A DNA stretch of 64,000 nt from Limnobacter humi (GCF_024518835.1 NZ_JANIGO010000002.1:5522-69521); one strand, 5' to 3'; numbered from the stretch's first letter, positions 17,962 to 26,997 are shown. Notes: a model not told the origin generated them from the sequence alone. Made by a program: numbers and translations.

Positions 17962-18318
17962 ATGCCCCGCAAAAAGTCCCTGGAACCGCACCTGCGTGGC
18001 CTTGTTGACTTGGTTTCAGCCACGCTCGACGAAGGCACCCGCCAGGTTGAGAGCGTGCATCGCCGCATCGCGGACATTCCTTTCTCGGTGTTGAAAAAAA
18101 TCCGCCCCATTGCACCGATATCGTCGGCAGTGCACATGGTGGAAAAAAAGATCACCCACTCAGCCTATGACACGGTGCGGCTGGTGGCCAAAGTGGGCGC
18201 ACAGGCTGTTCACAATGTGCTGCCAACCGACCCTGCAAGCCAGGGCATTGCCAAGCCTGAGTACAAGCTCGATCACGACGCCATTCTGCGCGACAAGAAA
18301 AAGCCCCGAAAACCTTGA
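17962..18318 (+). CDS. Small basic helical protein of unknown function
   Basis: 118 residues from ATG 17962, preceded by AGAGG at the right distance. Predicted mostly helical, no signal peptide, basic at both ends (MPRKKS and KKPRKP). The stretch VSATLDEGTRQVESVHRRIA and a second amphipathic helix could pack as a helical bundle. It resembles N-terminal helical segments of some Burkholderiales hydrolases, but no hydrolase domain follows. It lies between DUF1178 (divergent) and the sox operon; no functional link is evident. Confidence 0.6.
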   Translation: MPRKKSLEPHLRGLVDLVSATLDEGTRQVESVHRRIADIPFSVLKKIRPIAPISSAVHMVEKKITHSAYDTVRLVAKVGAQAVHNVLPTDPASQGIAKPEYKLDHDAILRDKKKPRKP

Positions 18319-18393
18319 TAACCCCCTTGAAAGCAGGGGTTGGGTAAATCCATTCACTGAAACGAAGCATCGAGTAGTGGCATTATTCTAATA

Positions 18394-18409
18394 ATGAGCA
18401 TATGCTCAT
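18394..18409. promoter_or_regulatory. 16-bp perfect palindrome upstream of soxC, probable sox operator
   Basis: ATGAGCATATGCTCAT lies 33 bases before the soxC start in an AT-rich stretch. Symmetry, size and the TGAnCA...TGnTCA form resemble operators of ArsR/SmtB-family repressors; SoxR repressors of sox operons belong to that family. The repressor gene is not in the window. Its position suggests overlap with the promoter. Confidence 0.6.
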
Positions 18410-18442
18410 ATAAAGAAAGAATTCGACACGCAGGAGATCTTC

Positions 18443-19819
18443 GTGACAGACAATATTCCGGCCAACGTGGCATTGGGGCGGGTGCAGCGGGCACCCGAAT
18501 ATTTCATTTCCCGTTCCGATGTGGCGATGGTCAATCGATCCAGTGAGATCGATCGCCGGCAATTTTTCCGTCAGGCATTTGCTCTGGCCTGCGCAGCGGC
18601 TTTGGTACCCACCCTGGCTCAAGCTCAAGCTCAAGCGGTGGGCGAGGGCGACCCCGTCATTCTTCAGTTGCCAGAACACAGCAAAGGCTTGGGACAGTCG
18701 GTGGCTGCACATCCGTATGGGCAACCATCCAAATACGAGTCCAATTTGCAACGCCGCCAGTCACCGGGTTTGACGCGGGTGGGTGCGGCATCGGTGTCGT
18801 TTTCGCCTTTGCAGGGCCTGTTTGGCATGATTACCCCCTCTGGTTTGCACTTTGAACGCCACCACCAAGGCTGGTGGGACATCGATCCCACCCAGCACCG
18901 GTTGATGATCAACGGCCTGGTGAGCCGCCCCATGGTGTTTACGATGGACGAACTGATGCGCATGGAATCGGTCTCCCGCATGCATTTCATTGAGTGCGGC
19001 GCCAATTCGGGCATGGAATGGGGCAATGTGGCGGTGCCCACGGTGCAGTACACGCATGGCATGCTGTCCTGCTCGGAGTTCACCGGTGTACCACTGATTA
19101 AAGTGCTGGAGTATTGCGGCGTTGACCTGAAAAAGGGTCGCTTCATTTTGGCCGAGGGTGCCGATGGTTCTTCCATGACGCGGACCATTCCCATGGAGAT
19201 GGTCGAGTCTGGTGAGGTGTTGCTGGCCTACGGGCAAAACGGGGAGATGCTGCGCCCGGAAAATGGCTATCCACTCCGCCTGGTTGTGCCCGGTGTTCAG
19301 GGTGTGAGTTGGGTGAAATACCTTCGCCGAATTGAGGTGGGGGATCAACCGTACGGCACCAAAGACGAGTCGGTCCATTACGTGGATTTGATGCCGGATG
19401 GTCAACACCGCCAATACACGTCCATTCAGGAATGCAAATCCGTCATCACCACACCGTCGGGTGGTCAGAAGTTGTTAAACACTGGGTTCTATAACATCAC
19501 GGGCCTTGCATGGTCAGGGCGCGGTGCCATCAAAGCGGTGGATGTGTCGGTGGATGGTGGACGCAACTGGAAGCCTGCGCGACTGGAAGAGCCCGTGCTT
19601 AGCAAGTGTTTGACCCGTTTCAGTCTGCCTTGGGTGTGGAGCGGACAGGAGGCCATTCTGCAAAGCAGGGCTGTGGACAGCACGGGCTATGTGCAACCCA
19701 GCTATCAAACCTTGCGTGGCGTGCGTGGCAGTAAAAGCGTGTACCACAACAACGCCATTCAGAGCTGGCAGGTGTTGGCCTCGGGCGAGGTGAACAACGT
19801 GCAGGTGAAGGCATCATGA
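18443..19819 (+). CDS. soxC: Sulfite dehydrogenase molybdopterin subunit SoxC
   Basis: A 458-residue periplasmic molybdoenzyme subunit of the Sox(CD)2 sulfur dehydrogenase, which oxidises the sulfane sulfur bound to SoxY. A Tat signal with RR at residues 38-39 (DRRQFFRQAF) sits behind an unusually long n-region. The Mo-ligand Cys185 is in HFIECGANSG, and the C-terminal dimerisation domain (VDVSVDGGRNWKPA) is present. The GTG start at 18443 has AGGAG upstream. First gene of soxCDYZAXB; its stop overlaps the soxD start. Confidence 0.94.
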   Translation: MTDNIPANVALGRVQRAPEYFISRSDVAMVNRSSEIDRRQFFRQAFALACAAALVPTLAQAQAQAVGEGDPVILQLPEHSKGLGQSVAAHPYGQPSKYESNLQRRQSPGLTRVGAASVSFSPLQGLFGMITPSGLHFERHHQGWWDIDPTQHRLMINGLVSRPMVFTMDELMRMESVSRMHFIECGANSGMEWGNVAVPTVQYTHGMLSCSEFTGVPLIKVLEYCGVDLKKGRFILAEGADGSSMTRTIPMEMVESGEVLLAYGQNGEMLRPENGYPLRLVVPGVQGVSWVKYLRRIEVGDQPYGTKDESVHYVDLMPDGQHRQYTSIQECKSVITTPSGGQKLLNTGFYNITGLAWSGRGAIKAVDVSVDGGRNWKPARLEEPVLSKCLTRFSLPWVWSGQEAILQSRAVDSTGYVQPSYQTLRGVRGSKSVYHNNAIQSWQVLASGEVNNVQVKAS

Positions 19820-20850
19820 TGAATGCGAGGCGATGGATTGGGTGTGCATGGGTGGTCGCTGGATGTTGCACGATTGTGCAGGCATGGGCTTTTGAGGGTT
19901 TGGGCCGCGTTGCGACCCCAGCCGAAATCAAAGCGTGGGACATTGATGTACGCCCAGACTTCAAAGGCATTCCCAAGGGAAGGGGCAGCGTACAACAAGG
20001 GCAGTTGGTGTGGGATGCACAGTGTGCGTCGTGTCACGGCGCTTTTGGTGAAAGCAATGAGGTGTTTACGCCGATCGTGGGTGGCACCACGGATGCCGAT
20101 ATTCAATCAGGCCATGTGGCCGCCTTGCGCACCGGTGCCGTGCCTCAGCGCACCACCCTGATGAAGGTGCCCACCGTCTCGACCTTGTGGGATTACGTCA
20201 ACCGCGCCATGCCGTGGAATGCGCCCAAATCATTGAGTGCCAACGAGGTGTATGCCGTGACGGCGTATATTTTGAATTTGGGGGGTATCGTGCCCGACGA
20301 TTTTGAGTTGAACCAGGACAACATGGCAGCCGTGCAGAACAAAATGCCCAACCGCCATGGCATGACCCAGCAACACGGCCTGTGGCAGGTTTCGGGAAAA
20401 CCCGATGTGAAAGAGCGGCGGTGCATGTCAAACTGCGTGAGGTCTGTTGTTGTCAGCTCCAGCATTCCAGATTACGCTGCCGATGCGCACGGCAATCTGA
20501 TGGATCAGAACCGGGTCATCGGCCCTGTGCGGGGGCAGCAAACATCCACGGCGCTGGCGCCAAAGCTTGCAGTCAGCCACGTGTCTGCTGGCGAAGCGCT
20601 GTTCAATGCGCAAGGTTGTACCGCATGCCATGCGGTGGGCCAAGCGGGCTTGGGGCCTGCCATGGTGGCTGTGGCTGGCAAGTACAAAGACCGCAGTGAC
20701 GCGCATGCTTATCTGGTTTCCAAAATTCGGCAAGGTGGAACGGGCCAGTGGGGCAATGTGCCGATGCCGGCGCAGTCGCAGCTAAGTGAACATGAGTTGA
20801 ATACATTGGCGAGTTGGGTGAGTCAGGATTTGGTCAAACTGAACAAATAG
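19816..20850 (+). CDS. soxD: Dihaem cytochrome c subunit SoxD
   Basis: A 344-residue periplasmic cytochrome c, the electron-accepting partner of SoxC. A signal peptide covers about residues 1-25. Two haem c sites are visible: CASCH (C70, C73, H74) and CTACH (C268, C271, H272). The start ATG 19816 overlaps the soxC stop. The stretch RRCMSNCVR near residue 203 adds two cysteines that could form a disulfide. Confidence 0.93.
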   Translation: MMNARRWIGCAWVVAGCCTIVQAWAFEGLGRVATPAEIKAWDIDVRPDFKGIPKGRGSVQQGQLVWDAQCASCHGAFGESNEVFTPIVGGTTDADIQSGHVAALRTGAVPQRTTLMKVPTVSTLWDYVNRAMPWNAPKSLSANEVYAVTAYILNLGGIVPDDFELNQDNMAAVQNKMPNRHGMTQQHGLWQVSGKPDVKERRCMSNCVRSVVVSSSIPDYAADAHGNLMDQNRVIGPVRGQQTSTALAPKLAVSHVSAGEALFNAQGCTACHAVGQAGLGPAMVAVAGKYKDRSDAHAYLVSKIRQGGTGQWGNVPMPAQSQLSEHELNTLASWVSQDLVKLNK

Positions 20851-20888
20851 CCGCGAAGAACAAACCGTTTTTTAGGAGGACGAAGTCC

Positions 20889-21365
20889 ATGAATGAAAAC
20901 AGACGTGCCTTGCTGAAGGCGTCATCCGGATTCACCGTGCTGGGGTTGGCCGTGGCCGCTGGTTTGATTAAACCAAGCGACGTGTTGGCCTCAACTGCCG
21001 GCTACAACGACAAGGCATTCACTGCCAAAACCCTGGACGATTTGTGGAAAGCCATGGGCACCAAAGCCCCCAAGGAAAGCAATGCGGTCACCGTGATTGC
21101 GCCCGACATTGCGGAAAACGGCGCGGTGGTGCCGGTGGGTGTGTCCAGCACATTGCCCAACACCACAGAAGTGGCTTTGCTGGTGGCCAACAATCCATCG
21201 GTGCTGTCAGCCAGTTTTGTATTGCCCGCTGGTACGGATGCCAAAGTGAATACCCGCGTCAAAATGGGCCGCTCCAGCGATGTGTACGCCCTGGTGAAAG
21301 CCGATGGACAGTATTACTTTGCCAAGAAAGAAGTCAAAGTCACCTTGGGTGGTTGTGGCGGCTGA
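20889..21365 (+). CDS. soxY: Sulfur-carrier protein SoxY
   Basis: 158 residues with a Tat-like signal (NENRRALLKASSGF) and the C-terminal swinging-arm motif GGCGG at 154-158, whose cysteine carries the sulfur substrate in thiosulfate oxidation. The start ATG 20889 has a perfect AGGAGG upstream; the frame is open further upstream but that part overlaps the end of soxD. Forms the SoxYZ heterodimer. Confidence 0.96.
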   Translation: MNENRRALLKASSGFTVLGLAVAAGLIKPSDVLASTAGYNDKAFTAKTLDDLWKAMGTKAPKESNAVTVIAPDIAENGAVVPVGVSSTLPNTTEVALLVANNPSVLSASFVLPAGTDAKVNTRVKMGRSSDVYALVKADGQYYFAKKEVKVTLGGCGG

Positions 21366-21419
21366 TGCAGCACACATCGTCGAGCAATTCACACAACAAA
21401 CAAGCCGGAGAATTCGAAA

Positions 21420-21731
21420 ATGGCAGATCCAATGAAAATTCGCGCCAAAGCCAATGGCGCTGATGTGGAAGTGAAAGTGTTGATGTCCCATGAAATGGAA
21501 ACCGGTCAGCGCAAAGCCGCCGATGGTAGTTTGGTGCCTGCGTGGTACATTCAGACGGTTACCGCCAAGTGCAACGACAAAGTGGTGCTTCAGGCCAACT
21601 GGGGTCCATCGGTTTCCAAGAATCCATTCCTCTCGTTCCAGTTCAAGGGCGGCAATGTGGGCGATACGGTTGAAGTTAGCTGGGTCGACAACAAAGGCGA
21701 AACACGGACCGACAAGGCCAAGATTGCCTAA
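21420..21731 (+). CDS. soxZ: SoxZ, partner of the sulfur carrier SoxY
   Basis: A 103-residue protein with the SoxZ fold, starting MADPMKIRAKANGADVEVKV and containing VSWVDNKGETRTD. It has no signal peptide of its own, as usual; it is co-exported with SoxY through the Tat system. It lies 54 bases after soxY. Confidence 0.95.
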   Translation: MADPMKIRAKANGADVEVKVLMSHEMETGQRKAADGSLVPAWYIQTVTAKCNDKVVLQANWGPSVSKNPFLSFQFKGGNVGDTVEVSWVDNKGETRTDKAKIA

Positions 21732-21758
21732 TCCAATCACAACCAGAAGGAGTCGGGG

Positions 21759-22610
21759 ATGACACACACATCACACCGCAAATTGTCGGTCAAGGCAGGC
21801 TCATGGCTTGCGCTCGCAGTGGGTTGCACCATCGGTTACCTGGTGGGTAGCCCAGTGGCCATGGCACAAAAAACCACCGAGCAGGGCATTCAGGAATATC
21901 GGGACATGTTGGCCGATGGCAACCCGGCCGAGTTGGTTGAACTGCGCGGCGAAGACTTGTGGAAAACACCGAAAGGCCCGAAAAAGGTTTCCCTGGAACA
22001 GTGCGATTTGGGCATGGGCCCCGGCAAGCTGGAAGGCGCTGTGGCCAAGTTACCCAAGTTTTTCGCCGATGCGGGGAAGGTGCTGGATGTGGAATCCCGT
22101 CTGGTGTATTGCATGGTGAATTTGCAAGGCCGGGATGAGGCGGAGGTGATTAAAAAACCCTTCTCTGGCACGGCGGAAAAACCCACCGAAATGGAATCGC
22201 TGGTTGCCTATGTATATGCCCAGTCCCGCGGGGCAACGATTGATGTTCCGCAATCGCACCCGGAAGAGCGCGCGGCCCGTGCACGCGGCGAGAAATTGTT
22301 TTATTACCGGGGTGGCCCTTACGATTTTTCATGTGCCAGTTGCCATGGGTCTGACGACAAGCGCATTCGGTTGCAAGGTCTACCCAACCTGACCAAGTCG
22401 GGCCCCGCACAAGCCGCTTTTGCCGCATGGCCAGCTTACCGGGTTTCCCAAGGGGCGGTTCGCAGCATGCAGTGGCGCATGTATGACTGTTTCCGCCAGC
22501 AGCGCTTTCCTGAACTGAAGTTTGGTTCGCAGGCGTCCATCGACCTCATCACCTTCCTGGGCGTGAATGCCAAAGGCGGTACGATGCAGGCCACTTCGCT
22601 GAAGCGTTGA
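21759..22610 (+). CDS. soxA: Cytochrome c SoxA (monohaem type)
   Basis: A 283-residue catalytic subunit of SoxAX, which joins thiosulfate to the SoxY cysteine. The signal peptide ends near AMAQ (34-37). Only one haem c motif is present, CASCH (C192, C195, H196); the N-terminal domain keeps a cysteine pair (C82, C118) that forms a disulfide in monohaem SoxA proteins. The axial ligand and active-site cysteine is C244 (RMYDCFRQ). RBS GAAGGAG precedes the ATG. Confidence 0.94.
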   Translation: MTHTSHRKLSVKAGSWLALAVGCTIGYLVGSPVAMAQKTTEQGIQEYRDMLADGNPAELVELRGEDLWKTPKGPKKVSLEQCDLGMGPGKLEGAVAKLPKFFADAGKVLDVESRLVYCMVNLQGRDEAEVIKKPFSGTAEKPTEMESLVAYVYAQSRGATIDVPQSHPEERAARARGEKLFYYRGGPYDFSCASCHGSDDKRIRLQGLPNLTKSGPAQAAFAAWPAYRVSQGAVRSMQWRMYDCFRQQRFPELKFGSQASIDLITFLGVNAKGGTMQATSLKR

Positions 22611-22622
22611 AGGAGCACACAC

Positions 22623-23252
22623 ATGATGCGTAAAACTGTTTACATCGCTTTGGGTACAGTGGGTCTCACGGTTGCGGGCTGTGCAATTCTGCAAGATTCA
22701 CCCAGGGTGAGTGATGGGCAAATTCGTCAGGAACTGTTGAGCAGCTTTCAGGACAAGGGCCAGGCCAAACTGGAGCGCGTGCAGCAGACTGCCTTGCAGG
22801 AGGCATGTTCGGTCGCCGACTCTGGCAAACCACTGCCTGAATCGACACGTGCAGCCATCGAAAAAGCAGCGCTGAGTTCCGTGAAGTTTCCTGCAGATGG
22901 CCAGTATTTGGGCGACTGGAAAAGCGGCGAGAAAATTGCACAAACTGGTACGGGTTTTCAGTTTTCCGACAAAGCCGGTGACCCGGCTGGCGGCAACTGT
23001 TACGCCTGCCACCAACTGGCCCCCCAGGAATTGGCTTACGGCAATATCGGCCCCTCGCTCTACAACTACGCCAAATTGCGTGGCAACAGCGAAGAGACCA
23101 TGAAGTACACTTGGGCGAAAATCTGGAACTCCCATGCGTACAACGCCTGTTCGGTGATGCCCCGGTTTGGCGATGCAGGCATTTTGACCGAAGCGCAAAT
23201 CAAGGACGTGATGGCCCTGTTGATGTCGCCCGACTCACCGGTCAACAAGTAA
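22623..23252 (+). CDS. soxX: Cytochrome c SoxX, predicted lipoprotein
   Basis: A 209-residue monohaem cytochrome with CYACH (C126, C129, H130) and the distal ligand Met179 (SVMPRFG). The N-terminus carries a lipobox VAGC ending at C20, so this SoxX is predicted to be membrane-anchored rather than freely periplasmic. An extra domain of about 90 residues precedes the haem domain, as in longer betaproteobacterial SoxX. It starts 12 bases after soxA with AAGGAG upstream. Confidence 0.92.
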   Translation: MMRKTVYIALGTVGLTVAGCAILQDSPRVSDGQIRQELLSSFQDKGQAKLERVQQTALQEACSVADSGKPLPESTRAAIEKAALSSVKFPADGQYLGDWKSGEKIAQTGTGFQFSDKAGDPAGGNCYACHQLAPQELAYGNIGPSLYNYAKLRGNSEETMKYTWAKIWNSHAYNACSVMPRFGDAGILTEAQIKDVMALLMSPDSPVNK

Positions 23253-23266
23253 GCGTTCACTGCTCG

Positions 23267-23287
23267 GGGGCGACAGTGTCGCCTCCG
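23267..23287 (+). other. Intercistronic hairpin between soxX and soxB
   Basis: GGGGGCGAC and GTCGCCTCC form a 9-bp RNA stem (one G-U pair) with an AGU loop. There is no T-run, so it more likely stabilises or processes the upstream mRNA than terminates it. Confidence 0.45.
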
Positions 23288-23316
23288 ATGTCATTTACTC
23301 CACTGGACACATTCTC

Positions 23317-25044
23317 ATGCAAATGAATCGACGTGAATTCATGGGTATGCTGGCTGCTGCCTCGGCTGCTGGCATGGTGCTCAACAGTCCAGATGCGTTG
23401 GCGGCCGGCAAAGGCACTGCACTGTACGACATCAAACCGTTTGGCAATGCCAGCCTGTTGCATTTCACCGATTGCCATGCCCAGCTCACACCGATTTATT
23501 TTCGCGAACCCAGTGTCAATCTCGGGGTGGCCAGCGCGCTTGGAAAGGCGCCTCACCTGGTGGGCGAGCAGTTGCTCAAGGCGTTCAACATATCCCGAGG
23601 CACCCCGCAGGCCCATGCTTTCACCCACCTGAATTTTGAGGCAGCCGCGCAAAAGTACGGCAAAGTGGGTGGCTTTGCGCACCTGGCCACGTTGGTTCAG
23701 CAGATGAAAGCCCAACGCCCCGGGGCAGTTTTGCTCGATGGCGGAGACACCTGGCAGGGCTCAGCCACCAGTCTTTGGACCAATGCCCAAGACATGGTCG
23801 ATGCCAGCAAGTTGCTGGGTGTGGATGTCATGACCCTTCACTGGGAATGCACCTACGGGCAAGCCCGTGTCCTGGAAATTGCGCAGAATGATTTCAAAGG
23901 TCAAATTGACATCATTGCCCAAAATATCAAAACCGTCGATTTTGGCGATGCAGTGTTTCCCAGCCATGTGATGAAGGTCATCAACGGTGTTCGGGTTGCC
24001 ATCATTGGCCAGGCATTCCCTTACACACCGATTGCCAACCCACGGTATATGGTGGCTGATTGGTCATTTGGTATTCAGGAAGAGACCATGCAATCCGTGG
24101 TGGAAGAGGTCAAAACCAAAGGCGCCCAAGTGGTGGTGGTGTTGTCCCACAATGGCATGGATGTGGACCTGAAAATGGCCAGCCGCGTTCGCGGCATCGA
24201 CTTTATTCTGGGTGGGCATACGCACGACGGTGTGCCAAAACCCATCGCCGTGAAAAACCCTGGTGGGGTGACCCATGTCACCAACGCGGGCAGCAACAGC
24301 AAGTTTCTCGGTGTGTTGGACATGGATGTTCGGGGCGGTCGATTGCAAGATTTCCGTTATCGATTGCTTCCCGTATTTTCCAACTTGTTACCCGCCGACC
24401 CAGCCATGCAAGCACTGATCGATCGTGTTCGTGCACCGTTTGCCGCCAGGCTGGCCGAACCACTGGCAGTCACCGAAGGGCTGTTGTACCGGCGCGGCAA
24501 TTTCAATGGCAGTTGGGACCAGTTGATTGTCGATGCCTTGATGGAAGTGAAGGGCGCCGAGATTGCATTTTCGCCAGGCTTCCGTTGGGGGACCACCTTG
24601 CTGCCCGGGCAGACCATCACCCGCGAACATGTGATGGATCAAACTGCCATCACTTATCCTTACACCACATTGACCGACATGCCCGGCAGCATGATCAAGA
24701 CCATTCTGGAGGACGTGTGCGACAACCTGTTCAACCCGGACCCGTATTATCAGCAGGGTGGTGACATGGTTCGCGTGGGCGGGCTCACCTACACGTGCAG
24801 GCCCAATGAAGGAATGGGCAGGCGCATTGACAACCTGCGTTTGAACGGCAAACCGTTGGATGCCGACAAACTCTACAAAGTCGCCGGTTGGGCGCCAGTG
24901 GCCGAGGCGGCAAAAAATGCGCCAGGTGCACCCATTTGGGATGTGGTGGAAGGCTACTTGAAAGCCCACAAAACCATTGCGAAAAAATTCCCTTATCTGC
25001 CCGAGCTCGCTGGCATGCAAGGCAATCCCGGCTTGGTGCTGTAG
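23317..25044 (+). CDS. soxB: Thiosulfohydrolase SoxB
   Basis: A 575-residue periplasmic dimanganese enzyme of the 5'-nucleotidase family that removes sulfate from SoxY-bound cysteine-S-thiosulfonate. A Tat signal is at the N-terminus (NRREFMGMLAAASAAG). Metal-binding motifs include HFTDCHAQ (D52, H54), DGGDTWQG and GGHTHDG, and the C-terminal substrate-binding domain is complete. It is the last core sox gene; the thioredoxin ATG follows the stop directly. Confidence 0.96.
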   Translation: MQMNRREFMGMLAAASAAGMVLNSPDALAAGKGTALYDIKPFGNASLLHFTDCHAQLTPIYFREPSVNLGVASALGKAPHLVGEQLLKAFNISRGTPQAHAFTHLNFEAAAQKYGKVGGFAHLATLVQQMKAQRPGAVLLDGGDTWQGSATSLWTNAQDMVDASKLLGVDVMTLHWECTYGQARVLEIAQNDFKGQIDIIAQNIKTVDFGDAVFPSHVMKVINGVRVAIIGQAFPYTPIANPRYMVADWSFGIQEETMQSVVEEVKTKGAQVVVVLSHNGMDVDLKMASRVRGIDFILGGHTHDGVPKPIAVKNPGGVTHVTNAGSNSKFLGVLDMDVRGGRLQDFRYRLLPVFSNLLPADPAMQALIDRVRAPFAARLAEPLAVTEGLLYRRGNFNGSWDQLIVDALMEVKGAEIAFSPGFRWGTTLLPGQTITREHVMDQTAITYPYTTLTDMPGSMIKTILEDVCDNLFNPDPYYQQGGDMVRVGGLTYTCRPNEGMGRRIDNLRLNGKPLDADKLYKVAGWAPVAEAAKNAPGAPIWDVVEGYLKAHKTIAKKFPYLPELAGMQGNPGLVL

Positions 25045-25512
25045 ATGATGATCAGGTGTCTGCTGCTGTTGTGGTGTGCAGCACTGTCTGGGGGCTCGTA
25101 TGGCCAGGACCAGCACCTGCCGTTTCCGGTGGACCTGTCTCAGGCTCACGCGCTGAGCCTTCAACAACCAGGCGCGGTGGTCATTCTGTTTTCCATTCCA
25201 GATTGCACGTATTGCGAGCAGGTGCGGGCGCAGTCTTTGCGTCACCTGGAAAAAGACCCTGCTTATCGAGGGCACGTGCGTGTATTTGAATTGGACTTTA
25301 CCGACGATCGCCGTCGGGTGGTCTGGTTTGACGGTCAACAACGAACCGGTAAAGCAGTTGCTCAGCGCCTGGATGTGAAGTTCTCGCCCACAGTTTGGGT
25401 GTTTACACCCACGGGGGGTACACCTGCCAAACCGTTGCAAGGGGCTGGATTGCCCGATTTTTACAACCAGTATCTGGACGAACTCATTCAGCAGGTGTTC
25501 AGGTCGCAGTAG
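25045..25512 (+). CDS. Periplasmic thioredoxin-like protein (SoxW/SoxS type)
   Basis: A 155-residue thioredoxin-fold protein with a signal peptide (cleavage near SYG-Q at 20) and the redox pair C54-T-Y-C57. The cis-proline loop is at KFSPTVWVF. Thioredoxins in sox clusters reduce SoxY disulfides and keep the carrier active. It begins at the base after the soxB stop. It is smaller than classical SoxW, and assignment to SoxW or SoxS is not certain. Confidence 0.82.
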   Translation: MMIRCLLLLWCAALSGGSYGQDQHLPFPVDLSQAHALSLQQPGAVVILFSIPDCTYCEQVRAQSLRHLEKDPAYRGHVRVFELDFTDDRRRVVWFDGQQRTGKAVAQRLDVKFSPTVWVFTPTGGTPAKPLQGAGLPDFYNQYLDELIQQVFRSQ

Positions 25513-25527
25513 CCCGGTGTTCGTGCT

Positions 25528-26997
25528 TTAACTGTCCTCAAAATCCTGTTTGAAGGCTTCAATGGCCACGCGAATACGGTCTAGCATGCCTTTGCTGGGC
25601 TTCCTCTTGGAAATCAGTCGGGCTAGTTCGTAGCCTTTCCCCGGGATATTCACTGAAAAACACATTTCCAGCAGACTGGTTAGTGTTTCAGGTTCCATGC
25701 TGTCCAGGTCGTCCGTGTGTTCCTCAAAGAATGCATGCAATCGTTCTTTGGCACGGCCGCCCCGGTCATCTGAAATATCGCGCTGAATGTTCAGGATGGC
25801 CCGTGCGATCTCCAGTGCACTGGAACTCACGGTGCTGCGCAGTTTGGCAGTCAGCTTTTCCGCCTCATCCACTCGGCCTTCAGCCACATAAATTTTCGAC
25901 AGTTGCAAGTAGTCGCCCAACTGCGACAGGGACGTGTTTCTGGAACGATCAATAACCTTGTTCAGGTAATTCTTGGATCGGGTGTTGTCTCCCACCCGCA
26001 CAGACAAATCCGCCAGTTTTCGCAACCGCGTGGTGGAGGCCAGGGCCTTGGCACCCATTTTTTCGAGAATATCCAACGCATCGGCTGGGCGGTTTTGTTC
26101 CCACAACACATCGGCAAACAAATCACTCGCAGCCAGGTATTCGGGGTTGTGTTTCACGATACCCGACAGCAATTGACCAGCCTCATCATAGCGTTTGCGT
26201 TCCACTTTCAATTTGGCCAGCAATAGCTTCATCCAGGGGCGTGGCTCTTGCTCCAGGTCTTCTTTCAGGGCGGCCTCGGCTTTGTCCAGTTGCCCCGATC
26301 TGAAATACGACTCGATTCGCACCCTTTCCAGTTCGAGGCTGTACTGGGGGTATTCCACCAGCATCTCCAGGCACAGGGCCGGCAATTCCTCAAACCGACC
26401 CTCAAAATGGGCCGAATAAATCTTGGACAGGCGAAGTTTTTTATTAAAAATGCGAACCACCCGATCAGACAGTGTCGAGGCGGTGAATGGTTTGATCAAG
26501 TAATCATCGGGTTCAAATTCGGCCACTGCCACGACATTCGCGTAGCTGCGCTCACCCGTCACCATCATAAAAGCCACGTGTGGGTCCAGTTTCCGGTTAA
26601 CCCGCAAGTCTTCCAGCAATTGTTGTCCGTTGCGTTCGCCTTCCAGTTGGTATTCACACACAATGAGCGAGTAATCCCGGCTCAGCAGTTGTTGCTCCAC
26701 TTCGGATACGCTGCTGGCAAACACCACCGATCGGGCACCCAACTGAGACAGTTGGTCCTGCAAGGCCCGGCGTGTTGCCAAGGCTGAGTCCACCACCAAT
26801 GCATTTTTGCCCTTCAATGGCGTCATGTCCTGCACCGCCTGGTGGACGGCAGGATTGAGCGCAGAAGGGGGGGTGTGCGCACGTTCCGCAGCATTCAATG
26901 TGGGTGTCATGGGCATCTTCTGAAAAAAACCAACACCTGATTGTCCCAACTTCGAGGGGAAAGTTACCGCTGGAACTGGGGGGCTTTTTGCATCCAT
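25528..26997 (-). CDS. Receiver-domain / TPR protein with a degenerate phospho-site
   Basis: A 489-residue cytosolic protein: a disordered N-terminal stretch of about 60 residues, a response-regulator receiver domain (about 64-185) and TPR-like helical repeats to the end. In the receiver one acidic residue (D70 in LVVDSA) and the lysine (YLIKPFTA) are kept, but the phospho-acceptor aspartate is replaced by Glu115 (IVCEYQLEG), so it may be constitutively active-like or a pure interaction domain. There is no DNA-binding output. The start is uncertain: ATG 26997, 26916 and 26910 are all in frame without strong ribosome-binding sites. Convergent with the sox operon, divergent from the TRAP locus. 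Confidence 0.78.
   Translation of the reverse strand: MDAKSPPVPAVTFPSKLGQSGVGFFQKMPMTPTLNAAERAHTPPSALNPAVHQAVQDMTPLKGKNALVVDSALATRRALQDQLSQLGARSVVFASSVSEVEQQLLSRDYSLIVCEYQLEGERNGQQLLEDLRVNRKLDPHVAFMMVTGERSYANVVAVAEFEPDDYLIKPFTASTLSDRVVRIFNKKLRLSKIYSAHFEGRFEELPALCLEMLVEYPQYSLELERVRIESYFRSGQLDKAEAALKEDLEQEPRPWMKLLLAKLKVERKRYDEAGQLLSGIVKHNPEYLAASDLFADVLWEQNRPADALDILEKMGAKALASTTRLRKLADLSVRVGDNTRSKNYLNKVIDRSRNTSLSQLGDYLQLSKIYVAEGRVDEAEKLTAKLRSTVSSSALEIARAILNIQRDISDDRGGRAKERLHAFFEEHTDDLDSMEPETLTSLLEMCFSVNIPGKGYELARLISKRKPSKGMLDRIRVAIEAFKQDFEDS

Noticed and set aside
18320-18341. A hairpin (AACCCC/GGGGTT) after the small unknown gene as terminator
   Set aside because: Only a 6-bp stem and no T-run.
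24388-25440. A 350-codon antisense open frame over soxB and the thioredoxin gene
   Set aside because: Spans two real genes and has no recognisable motif.
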